DNA of 64,000 bases, from positions 2,728,001-2,792,000 of the forward strand of contig NZ_CP068760.1 of NCBI RefSeq assembly GCF_016775705.1, written 5' to 3'. The notes beneath the pieces were generated by a model, which was given only the letters and a program-made list of their open reading frames with translations, searched no databases and was not told where the DNA came from. The stretch is from Chryseobacterium cucumeris (GTDB taxonomy: Bacteria; Bacteroidota; Bacteroidia; Flavobacteriales; Weeksellaceae). Below, one piece after another: positions 53,226 through 61,280 of this stretch; the stretch's first letter is position 1, and each line of letters opens with the position of its first letter. Made by a program: the position numbers and the translations under genes.

Positions 53226-53443
53226 TGTTTTGCTGTATTAGATTTTAAATCTGTTTTTTCTTTTTTGATGAGACAAAATTATACCCTGAGATACGCCTGG
53301 GAAACGAGTAATGTGTTCAAATAGCCATATTTCACAGCGAAACAGACATTTCAGATGGTGAACAGGAAAAAGTTATCAATAGGGAGACAGAGGAGAAGTG
53401 TTGCTACGGAAAAAGGGAGAGTTGCCGGCCTAAAAAAAGATAA

Positions 53444-53480
53444 AAAATAAGCTCCGTTTTACTATAACGGAGCTTATTTT
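53444..53480 (-). terminator. Terminator of the SDR gene
   Basis: AAAATAAGCTCCGTT (53444-53458) pairs perfectly with AACGGAGCTTATTTT (53466-53480). The gap 53226-53443 contains no gene. Confidence 0.8.
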
Positions 53481-53499
53481 GTTGATGCATTTTTGGAAA

Positions 53500-54306
53500 T
53501 TATCCGTGGGCTTCTACAGATACATCATTCCATTCTTCCCAAACCTTTAGGCGCTGTTCGTAATTCTGTTTTACAAATGGAAGCGCTACTTTTCCGAGTA
53601 ATAAACGCAGTGGAGGATTTTCAGTTTCTGCTAACTTTATCAAGGCCGGTGCTGTCGCTTCAACGCTTCCGAAAGATGTTTCGGATTCCGAGAACGCTTT
53701 TTTAACGTTGTCGTAAACCGGATTACTTTGTGTATTAATTCCTGTATGCCAGATATTGGAAGCGTAGCCATTAGGTTCTACCAACGTTACATTGATTCCA
53801 AATTCTTTTACTTCTGTGGCCAGAGTTTCACTTAACCCTTCAACAGCAAATTTGGAAGCATTGTAAAGCCCCATGGTTGGTAGCGTAGCTAATCCCAAAA
53901 TAGAAGACACCTGAATGATATGGCCGCTTTTCTGATCTCTCATGATAGGAAGTACCGCCTGTGTAAGCCATAAAGTTCCAAAGAAATTCGTTTCAAACTG
54001 TGCTCTTGCTTCCTGTTCGTTGGTTTCTTCCACTGCACCAGTTAATGCATATCCTGCATTATTGATCAGGATATCAATGCTGCCGAAGTGTTGGTGTACT
54101 TTCTGAACAATTGCTAATGATTCCTCTCTTTTATCTACATCTAAGGGTAAAGCCAATACGGAATCTCCATATTTTTCTTTTAAATCATGAAGTGTTTCCA
54201 CATTTCTGGCTGTTGCTGCCACTTTGTATCCCTTTGCTAAAAAAGCTTCTGCCCATGCTTTTCCGAAACCTTTTGATGCACCCGTAATTAAAACTGCTTT
54301 TGACAT
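53500..54306 (-). CDS. Short-chain dehydrogenase/reductase
   Basis: A classical SDR of 268 aa from ATG 54306 (the frame is open to 54384 but MSKAVLITG is the normal start). The nucleotide motif is TGASKGFG, then NNAG, catalytic Ser in QVSSILG, and YNASK. Substrate unknown. The TetR operator at 54369-54384 lies 63-78 bp upstream, and the tetR gene is just beyond, so the gene is very probably repressed by that TetR. Confidence 0.92.
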   Translation of the reverse strand: MSKAVLITGASKGFGKAWAEAFLAKGYKVAATARNVETLHDLKEKYGDSVLALPLDVDKREESLAIVQKVHQHFGSIDILINNAGYALTGAVEETNEQEARAQFETNFFGTLWLTQAVLPIMRDQKSGHIIQVSSILGLATLPTMGLYNASKFAVEGLSETLATEVKEFGINVTLVEPNGYASNIWHTGINTQSNPVYDNVKKAFSESETSFGSVEATAPALIKLAETENPPLRLLLGKVALPFVKQNYEQRLKVWEEWNDVSVEAHG

Positions 54307-54368
54307 TGTTTTGTTTTTTAATTGATTGTTGTGATTATAATTTTTATGCAATATTGTTTTTAATTTAA

Positions 54369-54384
54369 ATGACCGATCGGTCAT
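54369..54384. promoter_or_regulatory. TetR operator upstream of the SDR gene
   Basis: ATGACCGATCGGTCAT is a perfect 16-bp palindrome located between tetR and the SDR gene. It is the same site, with no mismatch, as the one upstream of tetR. Confidence 0.85.
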
Positions 54385-54401
54385 ATTTTGAATAAAAAAA
54401 A

Positions 54402-54995
54402 TTATACCGTATTTTCCTTTATAATTTTTTTCAGGCTGTTTCCAATAGTGATCATTTTATCATTATTGCCAGCCATTCTTGACATTAAGTGCCCACCCTC
54501 AAGCATTGCAAACAAAACTGTTGCAAAATCTTCCGCGTCCCATTCTGCTCTGAACTCTTTATTGGCAATTCCTTTTTCTATAATACCGGAAATCAGTTTT
54601 TCTCCCTGTTGTATGCCACGGTTTACCTTTCCTTTAACCACCGGATTGGTATCGTCAGCTTCTGTTCCAAAGTTTAATAGGGGACATCCGCCAACTACCG
54701 GAGGGTGATTGGGATCACTGAAAAAATCAATATAAGCAAATAACTGTTCTTTGTAAGTTTTGTATTGGCTTAAATTTCTTTGAAGTCTTTCCGTCAGCAT
54801 TTGCATGTTGTGCTCAACAGCGGCACAGGCAAGTACTTCTTTATTTTCAAAATGAACGTACATACTGCCTTTGGACAACTTGGTGGCCTCCATAATATCA
54901 CTCATAGAAGTAGCTGCAATCCCTTTTGTATTAAAAATAGGTGCTGCTTTTTCTATAATGAACTGTCTGGTTTCTTCCCCTTTTGCCATGATCAT
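54402..54995 (-). CDS. TetR-family transcriptional regulator
   Basis: This 197-aa protein has an N-terminal TetR HTH (FIIEKAAPIFNTKGIAATSM, KLSKGSMYVHFENKEVL) and a helical ligand domain of the C-terminal type found in AcrR/YxaF-like repressors. Two possible starts are 6 bp apart (54995 and 54989). It is flanked by two near-identical palindromes at 54369 and 55017, so it should control both itself and the SDR gene. Confidence 0.92.
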   Translation of the reverse strand: MIMAKGEETRQFIIEKAAPIFNTKGIAATSMSDIMEATKLSKGSMYVHFENKEVLACAAVEHNMQMLTERLQRNLSQYKTYKEQLFAYIDFFSDPNHPPVVGGCPLLNFGTEADDTNPVVKGKVNRGIQQGEKLISGIIEKGIANKEFRAEWDAEDFATVLFAMLEGGHLMSRMAGNNDKMITIGNSLKKIIKENTV

Positions 54996-55016
54996 ACTGA
55001 ATAATGAAGCAAATAT

Positions 55017-55032
55017 ATGACCGATTGGTCAT
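55017..55032. promoter_or_regulatory. TetR operator upstream of tetR
   Basis: ATGACCGATTGGTCAT differs from the SDR-side site by one base. It lies 22 bp upstream of the tetR start and indicates autoregulation. Confidence 0.8.
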
Positions 55033-55547
55033 AAAAACAAATTTTATTTGATTTTTTTATGAAAAATTATTGAAAATCTGTTTCAATTTACTGATAGAAA
55101 GGAAATTGCTGGAATATAATTTTCATCTTTACAGTGGCTATACTTAATCAAATTTCTAAATTTATCCGAAATCGAATGCAAACGTAAACGGTAACCTGAA
55201 TGTACGTACTTTGCGCGAACTTTATCAGCAACTAGGACTTCCTTCAAACTTCACTATATAGCAAACAAGCGAAAACAATAAGCTTGAAATAGCAAAGGCA
55301 GATTATTAAAAATTGAACTGCAGAAAAAAACTCTCAATCATTGAGAGTTTCTGCTGCTTTTGATGGTCCTGATTATATTTCTGAAGTACATGTAATGCTG
55401 AAGTTTTTAATAAATCTTATATTTTTTATCTGTGTTAATAGAATCGGAAATTTGTGAAAAATAAAGGATGGACATACACTTTCCAGAGGGAGATCAGATG
55501 CAGGCATCAAAGTAAAATTTTTCATTAATGATCATGGATAAATAAGG
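55033..55547. other. Gap with a gene remnant and a hairpin
   Basis: On the plus strand at 55158-55310 a frame reads NVNGNLNVRTLRELYQQLGL then, past an in-frame amber codon, QTSENNKLEIAKADY and a stop. No start is present, so it looks like the 3' end of a lost gene of unknown family. AAACTCTCAAT/ATTGAGAGTTT at 55328-55350 is a tight terminator hairpin behind it. Confidence 0.4.
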
Positions 55548-55976
55548 TTAGTATTTTCTGATCCATTTGTATAAAGTAGTTTTGGGAATTCTGTATTCCT
55601 CTATAATTTGCTGTTTTGTTTTTTCATTTGTTTTTAAAAGCTCAAGAATAAAATCAATCATCTCTATAGTATAGATATTTTTTCTGAACTCCGGAAGCTG
55701 CGTTTTTTCCTGTTTTGATTTTTGATAATAATCTGAAGATAGGGGAGGTGAATACAGCAGCAGATGTTGGGAATAAATTCTAAAGAAATCATAAGTCAGT
55801 AGCTTGCTCCATTTAAGGAGTACCTCTGCATCCAATGACTTGCTTTTGTACATCTCAGACAGTTCTTCACAGCTGCATTGCATGAATTTCATGAGCCTGT
55901 CTGAAGAGAATCCGGTTTCCTGTACCCGTTTTTGTATTAGCGCACCAATGTGAATGTCTTTAAAAAGCATAATCAA
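55548..55976 (-). CDS. HTH protein, module A paralogue 3
   Basis: A 142-aa paralogue of the 24799 gene with the same two halves: LLKWSKLLTYDFFRIYSQHL in the Xre-like head and RIPKTTLYKWIRKY in the C-terminal HTH. It has no module B partner behind it. It lies 85 bp downstream of a fibre-like secreted gene on the same strand. Probably a DNA-binding regulator. Confidence 0.7.
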   Translation of the reverse strand: MIMLFKDIHIGALIQKRVQETGFSSDRLMKFMQCSCEELSEMYKSKSLDAEVLLKWSKLLTYDFFRIYSQHLLLYSPPLSSDYYQKSKQEKTQLPEFRKNIYTIEMIDFILELLKTNEKTKQQIIEEYRIPKTTLYKWIRKY

Positions 55977-56061
55977 CGGATTAGGATAAAAACCACTTTT
56001 GTGAGGGTTTTAAAAGTGGCTTTTATAGTTTAAAAATAAAGTATTCTATAAAGAAAATTGA

Positions 56062-56760
56062 TTAGGTACCATAATATACAATGCTCAATGAAGCTGTAGT
56101 TAGTCTGTGAGGTCTTGTGTAATTACCTCTGCAGCTTATTATGTCACCAACATTAAAATATGCTGTTACACCTATAGTATTGGCTTCAAAAGAAACATTA
56201 TCCGTTAAGCCATTTTGATTTACTGAGAGTTCAGTTGTAGCAGCTCCAACAGTTTTCTTTATAAAGGTTTGTACTGTTCCTCCGGTTGTAGGAGAGTTCA
56301 TACTGACATCTTTTTTTGTATAAAGCGAAATACCATAATATCCTGCTTTCAATACGGTAAAGTTACCTGAGCTATATGATAGATTTGCAGAATTAATTTT
56401 GTTCACAGTAAAATTATATTTAGCTTCCGTATTGGCGGAAAGGTCACTGGTTGACGCAATCCCTGTGGCAATTCCTACAATAGAAGGAATACTTGCTGTT
56501 GTCCCATTCACCAGGTTACCATTAACATCAGTGCCTAATAAACTGAAGTTTTTATAATTTTCCAGGCGCACTGATCCATCATCAGATACACTTAGAAGTT
56601 CCTTATTGGTACTGTCATTAATTTCTAAAGCTTTTGTTGCATTGGTGTTTCCTTTACTCACTACATCAACTGTAGCACTGGGGCTTGTAGTATTCATACC
56701 AACCTGTGAATACACATTCAAAAAAGCTAGTAAAGCTGTGGCTAATAAAAATTTTTTCAT
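56062..56760 (-). CDS. Secreted fibre-like protein with VGMNT head
   Basis: From ATG 56760 this is a 232-aa protein with signal peptide MKKFLLATALLAFLNVYS, followed by QVGMNTTSPSATVDVVSKG. The remainder is beta-rich; the C-terminal 130 residues (YYGISLYTKKDVSMNSPTTG, VTAYFNVGDIISCRGNYT) resemble the C1q/TNF-like head found on some fibres, tentatively. It is the third VGINT-head protein in the window and again neighbours an HTH-module gene. Confidence 0.65.
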   Translation of the reverse strand: MKKFLLATALLAFLNVYSQVGMNTTSPSATVDVVSKGNTNATKALEINDSTNKELLSVSDDGSVRLENYKNFSLLGTDVNGNLVNGTTASIPSIVGIATGIASTSDLSANTEAKYNFTVNKINSANLSYSSGNFTVLKAGYYGISLYTKKDVSMNSPTTGGTVQTFIKKTVGAATTELSVNQNGLTDNVSFEANTIGVTAYFNVGDIISCRGNYTRPHRLTTASLSIVYYGT

Positions 56761-57445
56761 AGATGTATATATTTTTTTTGTTTTGAACTCATGATCCATT
56801 GATCGTAACCGGGATTTGTTGGAAATCAGATGGATAAGTTTGTTGATGCAATATTACATTCCAGGCTTTATGTTGTACAAAATTTCACCTATGACATAGC
56901 TATGACATTGTTGTAATTGATTGGTAATGAGTATTTTATTTTTTTAAATGAAAAAGTATAGATGTCTTAAAATTGTTCACTGTATTATACTTTTAATGGG
57001 AATTAATGAGTCTGTGTTGTATGAGTATAAGGAATAGAATCAGGCTCAAGATGTTCGCTGTATTCATATTTATAAGTGGGTTTAATTGCAGAAATTAAAA
57101 ATTTATTATCCAATTGTTATCACAACGATTTCTTTCATTTGATCAGGGAATAAGGATGAATACTTTGAGACCCAAATAAGAATCAGATTACAACTTTGAA
57201 AAATAAGCTAAAGCATCAATACTATTGAATGTCATAGGTATGTAATGGCTCCATAGGGCATTTTTTTCTGCAAATATTTTATCATTGCCCCTGAAAAGAA
57301 GTAAAGATGCATGTGAAAGATCTATATTAAGTTTTATTGGTATTGATTTTTATTAGGTTAAAATTCTTATTTTGATTTTAAATTAATAAATTTTTACTTT
57401 TATACATGTTACATGCATATATATATTACACATATTTGATACACT
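56761..57445. other. 685-bp divergent intergenic region
   Basis: No gene or exact -7 box is visible. It is long and AT-rich and separates the divergent fibre-like gene and TPR regulator, so it should hold both promoters. Confidence 0.45.
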
Positions 57446-58870
57446 ATGAAATTTATTATTTTGTTTTTCCCGTTACTGCTGTTTGCACAGCCTAAAATTA
57501 CCACAGCAACTATTGATAAAAGGCTGGAGGAGTCTAATGCTCTTCTTATTGATGGCCAGACAGATGATATGATTACATTGAATCTTTCAATACTGGATGA
57601 TGCCAAACATATTAATTATGCGGAAGGAAAATTATCTGCATATTATAATCTGGCACTGGCTTTTTCCATGCAATACAGGTATAATAAAAGCAATTATTAT
57701 TTAAAAATGATGGAACCTGAGTTCAAAAACTCGAATGCTGAAGATCAGGAAATTTCCATGAATATATTATACAGCATCAATTACAGAGGAATTAAAATGT
57801 ATGATGAATCGTTAAAAAAGTTGAAAAAGAATCTGACAATGGCGGATGATTTAAAAAATGATTCTACCAGGCATGCTATTAAGGGAATGATTCTGGTTCA
57901 GGTAGGGAGAAATTATCTTGAGAAAAAAATGTACGACTCTGTTACCTACTATGGAAAGAAAATTGTTGATGAATTGAAAAAATCAAAAAAAATGGATACG
58001 GGGATGAATACCAGTCTGAAAGCAGCCATGCTCCTTTTATCCGAAGCAAAACTTAATGAAAATAAAATTGATTCTGCGGAGTATTATATAAAATCTGCCC
58101 AGTCTATAGCTGTTGACTGGGGGAATAATGATTTTGCAACATATAAGCTTTTAGGGCAAATTTGTGATGCGAGAAAGCAATATGATGCAGCTATTGTCAA
58201 TTATGAAAAGGCCATAGTGCTTGCTGCAAAAGCAAAAAACTTCAGAAAATTATCAGAGTTGTACGGATTAATATCCAGATCATACGAAAAAACCGGGCAG
58301 ATTGATAATGAAAATAAATATGAGCTTAAATACAGCAGACTCAATGACAGTTTAAAAAAGATAGACGATAATAATCTGAAAGATACAGTAGATCTTCTTG
58401 TGGAAGAAAAACAAAAAAATCTGAAAAATGAAAATCATCTTTTGCTCTATATCATGATTGGAGGGATTGGAATTTTGGCAGTTATTTTCTTTATGATTAA
58501 TAAAAGAATAAAAAAGAAGAATAAGATGTTAAATGTCAGGGAAATAGAAACGAAGGAGCTTAATCAAAAATTAAATATAGCTTTTGAAGAGGTGATACAA
58601 CTGGCAAAAAATAATGATCCGGAATTCCTTACCCGTTTTCAGGAGGTTTATCCTGAATTTGTACCCAAACTGATGAAAATTGAACCTCAACTGCAAAGTA
58701 CTGAGCTCAAGTTTTGTGCCATGTTGTTTCTGAATTTTTCCACCAAAGATATTGCAGCATATACTTTTGTTCAGCCTCAGTCTGTACAGACAAGAAAGAA
58801 CCGTTTACGCAAAAGATTGGGAATCTCGTCAGATGAGGATATTTATCTCTGGATGCTTAATTTGAGATAA
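57446..58870 (+). CDS. TPR sensor with membrane helix and LuxR-type HTH
   Basis: A 474-aa protein with a signal peptide (IILFFPLLLFAQ), TPR-like helical repeats across residues ~20-310, a single membrane helix near 330-348 (YIMIGGIGILAVIFFMI), a short coiled coil and a cytosolic LuxR-like tail (STELKFCAMLFLNFSTKDIA, then QSVQTRKNRLRKRLGIS). The tail is shared with the six-helix regulator at 21124. This is the single-chain sensor/regulator type common in Chryseobacterium. It probably controls neighbouring secreted-protein genes. Confidence 0.82.
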   Translation: MKFIILFFPLLLFAQPKITTATIDKRLEESNALLIDGQTDDMITLNLSILDDAKHINYAEGKLSAYYNLALAFSMQYRYNKSNYYLKMMEPEFKNSNAEDQEISMNILYSINYRGIKMYDESLKKLKKNLTMADDLKNDSTRHAIKGMILVQVGRNYLEKKMYDSVTYYGKKIVDELKKSKKMDTGMNTSLKAAMLLLSEAKLNENKIDSAEYYIKSAQSIAVDWGNNDFATYKLLGQICDARKQYDAAIVNYEKAIVLAAKAKNFRKLSELYGLISRSYEKTGQIDNENKYELKYSRLNDSLKKIDDNNLKDTVDLLVEEKQKNLKNENHLLLYIMIGGIGILAVIFFMINKRIKKKNKMLNVREIETKELNQKLNIAFEEVIQLAKNNDPEFLTRFQEVYPEFVPKLMKIEPQLQSTELKFCAMLFLNFSTKDIAAYTFVQPQSVQTRKNRLRKRLGISSDEDIYLWMLNLR

Positions 58871-59118
58871 TTTTAGTGGATTTGTACCGGGATTAATTCA
58901 CTGTAATACCTGTGTCATATCTGTTTTTTTTTGAGACGAAAGGAGAATAAAGCAAATTTGTGCTGTAAGAGAATTATAACAATAAAGAAAATCGATCTGT
59001 TCGGAATTTTTTATTAAAATATAGTTTTTGTGGCGAAGTATGTTTAGTTATTATTGGCCGGAGACCAGCCGCACTTCGGCCCCCTTTCCGGGGATTTTTG
59101 ATTAAGAATAAAGAATCT

Positions 59119-59448
59119 ATGCACAAACCCGAATCTCCCGATTATAAAAGGATATATGAAGACCTTGTACGTCTGAAATACCCTGCAAAAAAACAAGAAT
59201 GTGAATCTATATTGTCAAAACCAGCATTTTCAGTAAAAGATGTAATTACCATTAACAATATTCTTTTTCCTAAAGCCAATAAACAAACCGAATTTGCCAA
59301 TCAAAGACATCGTTCCTATGATAAAACCGCAATTCTGGAAATTCTAAGCTATCAGAAAAATAATAAACTGAATAATGCTGAATTAGCAAGATATTTTAAA
59401 TTGAGCAGGAATACCATTGCCAGGTGGAAAAAACTGTTTCTCCTGTAA
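59119..59448 (+). CDS. HTH protein, module B paralogue 3
   Basis: Started at ATG 59119 this protein has 109 aa; an upstream TTG at 59098 is in frame, but the ATG aligns with the other two copies (PDYKRIYEDL). It keeps the HTH KLNNAELARYFKLSRNTIAR. There is no module A directly upstream; the nearest, at 55548, is on the other strand. The 59449-59658 stretch behind it holds no gene. Confidence 0.65.
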   Translation: MHKPESPDYKRIYEDLVRLKYPAKKQECESILSKPAFSVKDVITINNILFPKANKQTEFANQRHRSYDKTAILEILSYQKNNKLNNAELARYFKLSRNTIARWKKLFLL

Positions 59449-59660
59449 TATCTTGTGTGTTTCAAAAGTGAAAAACCAATTTATGGAGAAAGATATCCTT
59501 GCAGACCATCGTTTTATATCTCTATGTTAATGGTACATTTGCTTCCTGTTTTAGAAGATTGAACGCAATTTACAATGCCTGCTATGAAGGAGTGGTATAT
59601 GCAGAAAAAGTGGTTGCAGGATAGTCTTTTGTAAATGGATTACCTCATAATACAACAAAA

Positions 59661-59690
59661 AAAGAACTCAGACGAGTTCTCTTTTCGCAT
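59661..59690 (-). terminator. Terminator of the SGNH hydrolase gene
   Basis: AGAACTC (59663-59669) pairs with GAGTTCT (59674-59680); on the minus strand a T run follows. Confidence 0.7.
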
Positions 59691-60926
59691 TTATTTGACC
59701 ATGATTTTAATGCTTTCCCTACGATCGTTTTCATAGAGAATGCTGATCATGTAAACGCCTTTACTATAAGTTGAAAAATCTAATTGTATATCATAAGTAT
59801 GAAGGTTTTTCCAGTCAGAAAGCTTTCTTTGAGCCATATCATAAACCATAATGTCCTTTATTTTCTCTTTACTTTTGATATGACAGAAATCTTTCACAGG
59901 ATTAGGGTAAAATGTAAGCTCAGGCTGTACCTTCATATCCGCAGTCCCCAGAGAACAAATAGTAATTGTTTTACTGAAAGTTTCAGCACATGAATTTTTC
60001 ATGACCGTAAGCGAGATTGTATAACTTCCCGGTGCAGTATATTGATGCACAGGGTTCAATGATGAATCAGTGATGCCATCACCAAAGTTCCATGATACAG
60101 ATGTGTAATTGGCGGAATGATTGGTGAAATTTACAGTTGTTCCATTAATTCCTGCTATAAAATCCGAATGAAGATGAAACGCGTTACTGTTCCATTGTGG
60201 CGGATTATTAAAAAAAACAAGATCTGCAATATTCTGAAAATTTTCAGCTGTGTTTTGAGGCAGTCCGTTATAAAAAGTGGACGGAAAAACATGATCCTGA
60301 AAAATCGCAGAATACATAGAAGCTGCTACAAGATAACTTCCTTTAGGCCCTGGATGAATATCGTTATAAGACCCGTGAAGAGCCAGATCCTGGGAAGAAT
60401 TGTAGTAATGTCTTGCAGATTCTCCGGCAGGAACCATTTCCACCTGCATCAGGTTAGACATCTTTGTAATGGAATCCTTAATTTTCTGCTGAAAAGCGAA
60501 ATAGGTATTGTATTCATTCGCAGAGGGTACTCCATACGGAATTTCATACAGAAAAATCTTAGAACAAGGACTGTATTTACGAATAGAATCCCTGATTTTA
60601 CGGCCGCGTTCAGCGGTTACAGAAACAGGGTAAGAATGACCTGCAGATTCCGCAGTTCCGGGCTGCATGATCACGTATTTATAGTTTTTAGATCTTATCT
60701 TTTGATACAATGAAGCATCATTTACATGATTCACAAATCCGGTTCCTCCGGGAGTATGTGTTGTTACAGATAGATTTTTCCCTTTTGAAGCCGCTATATT
60801 TTTAAAAATTTCAGGCATGTCATTAAAATAGGTGACGCTGTTTCCTATAAACAGAACCTCATCAGACTGGCAGAATGATAACACTGAAAAACCAGTACAT
60901 ATAAGAAAGAGTAGTTTTTTTATCAT
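59691..60926 (-). CDS. Secreted SGNH hydrolase with PKD and T9SS sorting domains
   Basis: A 411-aa protein with a signal peptide (LLFLICTGFSVLSFC). The N-terminal catalytic part has the GDSL-like nucleophile block FIGNSVTYFND and the end dyad NDIHPGPKGS, giving Ser...Asp-His. A PKD domain follows (WNFGDGITDSSLNPVHQY, PGSYTISLTV), and the last ~80 residues are a type A T9SS sorting tail (TFYPNPVKD, KGVYMISI). It is therefore exported through T9SS and probably deacetylates or hydrolyses esters on extracellular polysaccharides or lipids. Substrate unknown. Confidence 0.85.
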   Translation of the reverse strand: MIKKLLFLICTGFSVLSFCQSDEVLFIGNSVTYFNDMPEIFKNIAASKGKNLSVTTHTPGGTGFVNHVNDASLYQKIRSKNYKYVIMQPGTAESAGHSYPVSVTAERGRKIRDSIRKYSPCSKIFLYEIPYGVPSANEYNTYFAFQQKIKDSITKMSNLMQVEMVPAGESARHYYNSSQDLALHGSYNDIHPGPKGSYLVAASMYSAIFQDHVFPSTFYNGLPQNTAENFQNIADLVFFNNPPQWNSNAFHLHSDFIAGINGTTVNFTNHSANYTSVSWNFGDGITDSSLNPVHQYTAPGSYTISLTVMKNSCAETFSKTITICSLGTADMKVQPELTFYPNPVKDFCHIKSKEKIKDIMVYDMAQRKLSDWKNLHTYDIQLDFSTYSKGVYMISILYENDRRESIKIMVK

Positions 60927-61280
60927 AGAGTATTTTTTTGAGAGTTATTTAAAAAAGGTACCTGCAGAAAACCACTTATCATGCAGGTACACAACACAAA
61001 CGATGATTAAAAATGTTTTTTTATCAATATAGAGCTATATATTTTTCTTTATCCGTTTTTTAATTATTAAACCTTTTAAAAGTACCTGCAGGAAACCCAA
61101 TCTATACTGCAGGTACTGCATTAAAAGGTGTTTAAAATGAAAATGTTAGTTTATTTACTTTGTTAGAGATTTTGATTTACTATGAGTTAATGACTGGGTT
61201 TATTTTTTTTAATTGACTTAGAAAAGTACCTGCAGGCATCACGTATAACCTACAGGTACACGGTACACTAATTATTACAA
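60927..61280. repeat. Three REP-like hairpins between two secreted-enzyme genes
   Basis: Three inverted repeats share the arm GTACCTGCAGG: GTACCTGC/GCAGGTAC at 60958-60990, GTACCTGCAG/CTGCAGGTAC at 61082-61116, and GTACCTGCAGG/CCTACAGGTAC (one mismatch) at 61226-61259. They are spaced 124 and 144 bp apart. No gene lies in the region. Any of them could stop transcription of the upstream minus-strand protease gene, but their sequence conservation is more than a terminator needs. Confidence 0.7.

Noticed and set aside
60117..60713. 198-aa plus-strand frame opposite the SGNH hydrolase
   Set aside because: The minus-strand protein has clear catalytic, PKD and sorting domains; the plus frame is Cys/Arg-rich and unstructured.
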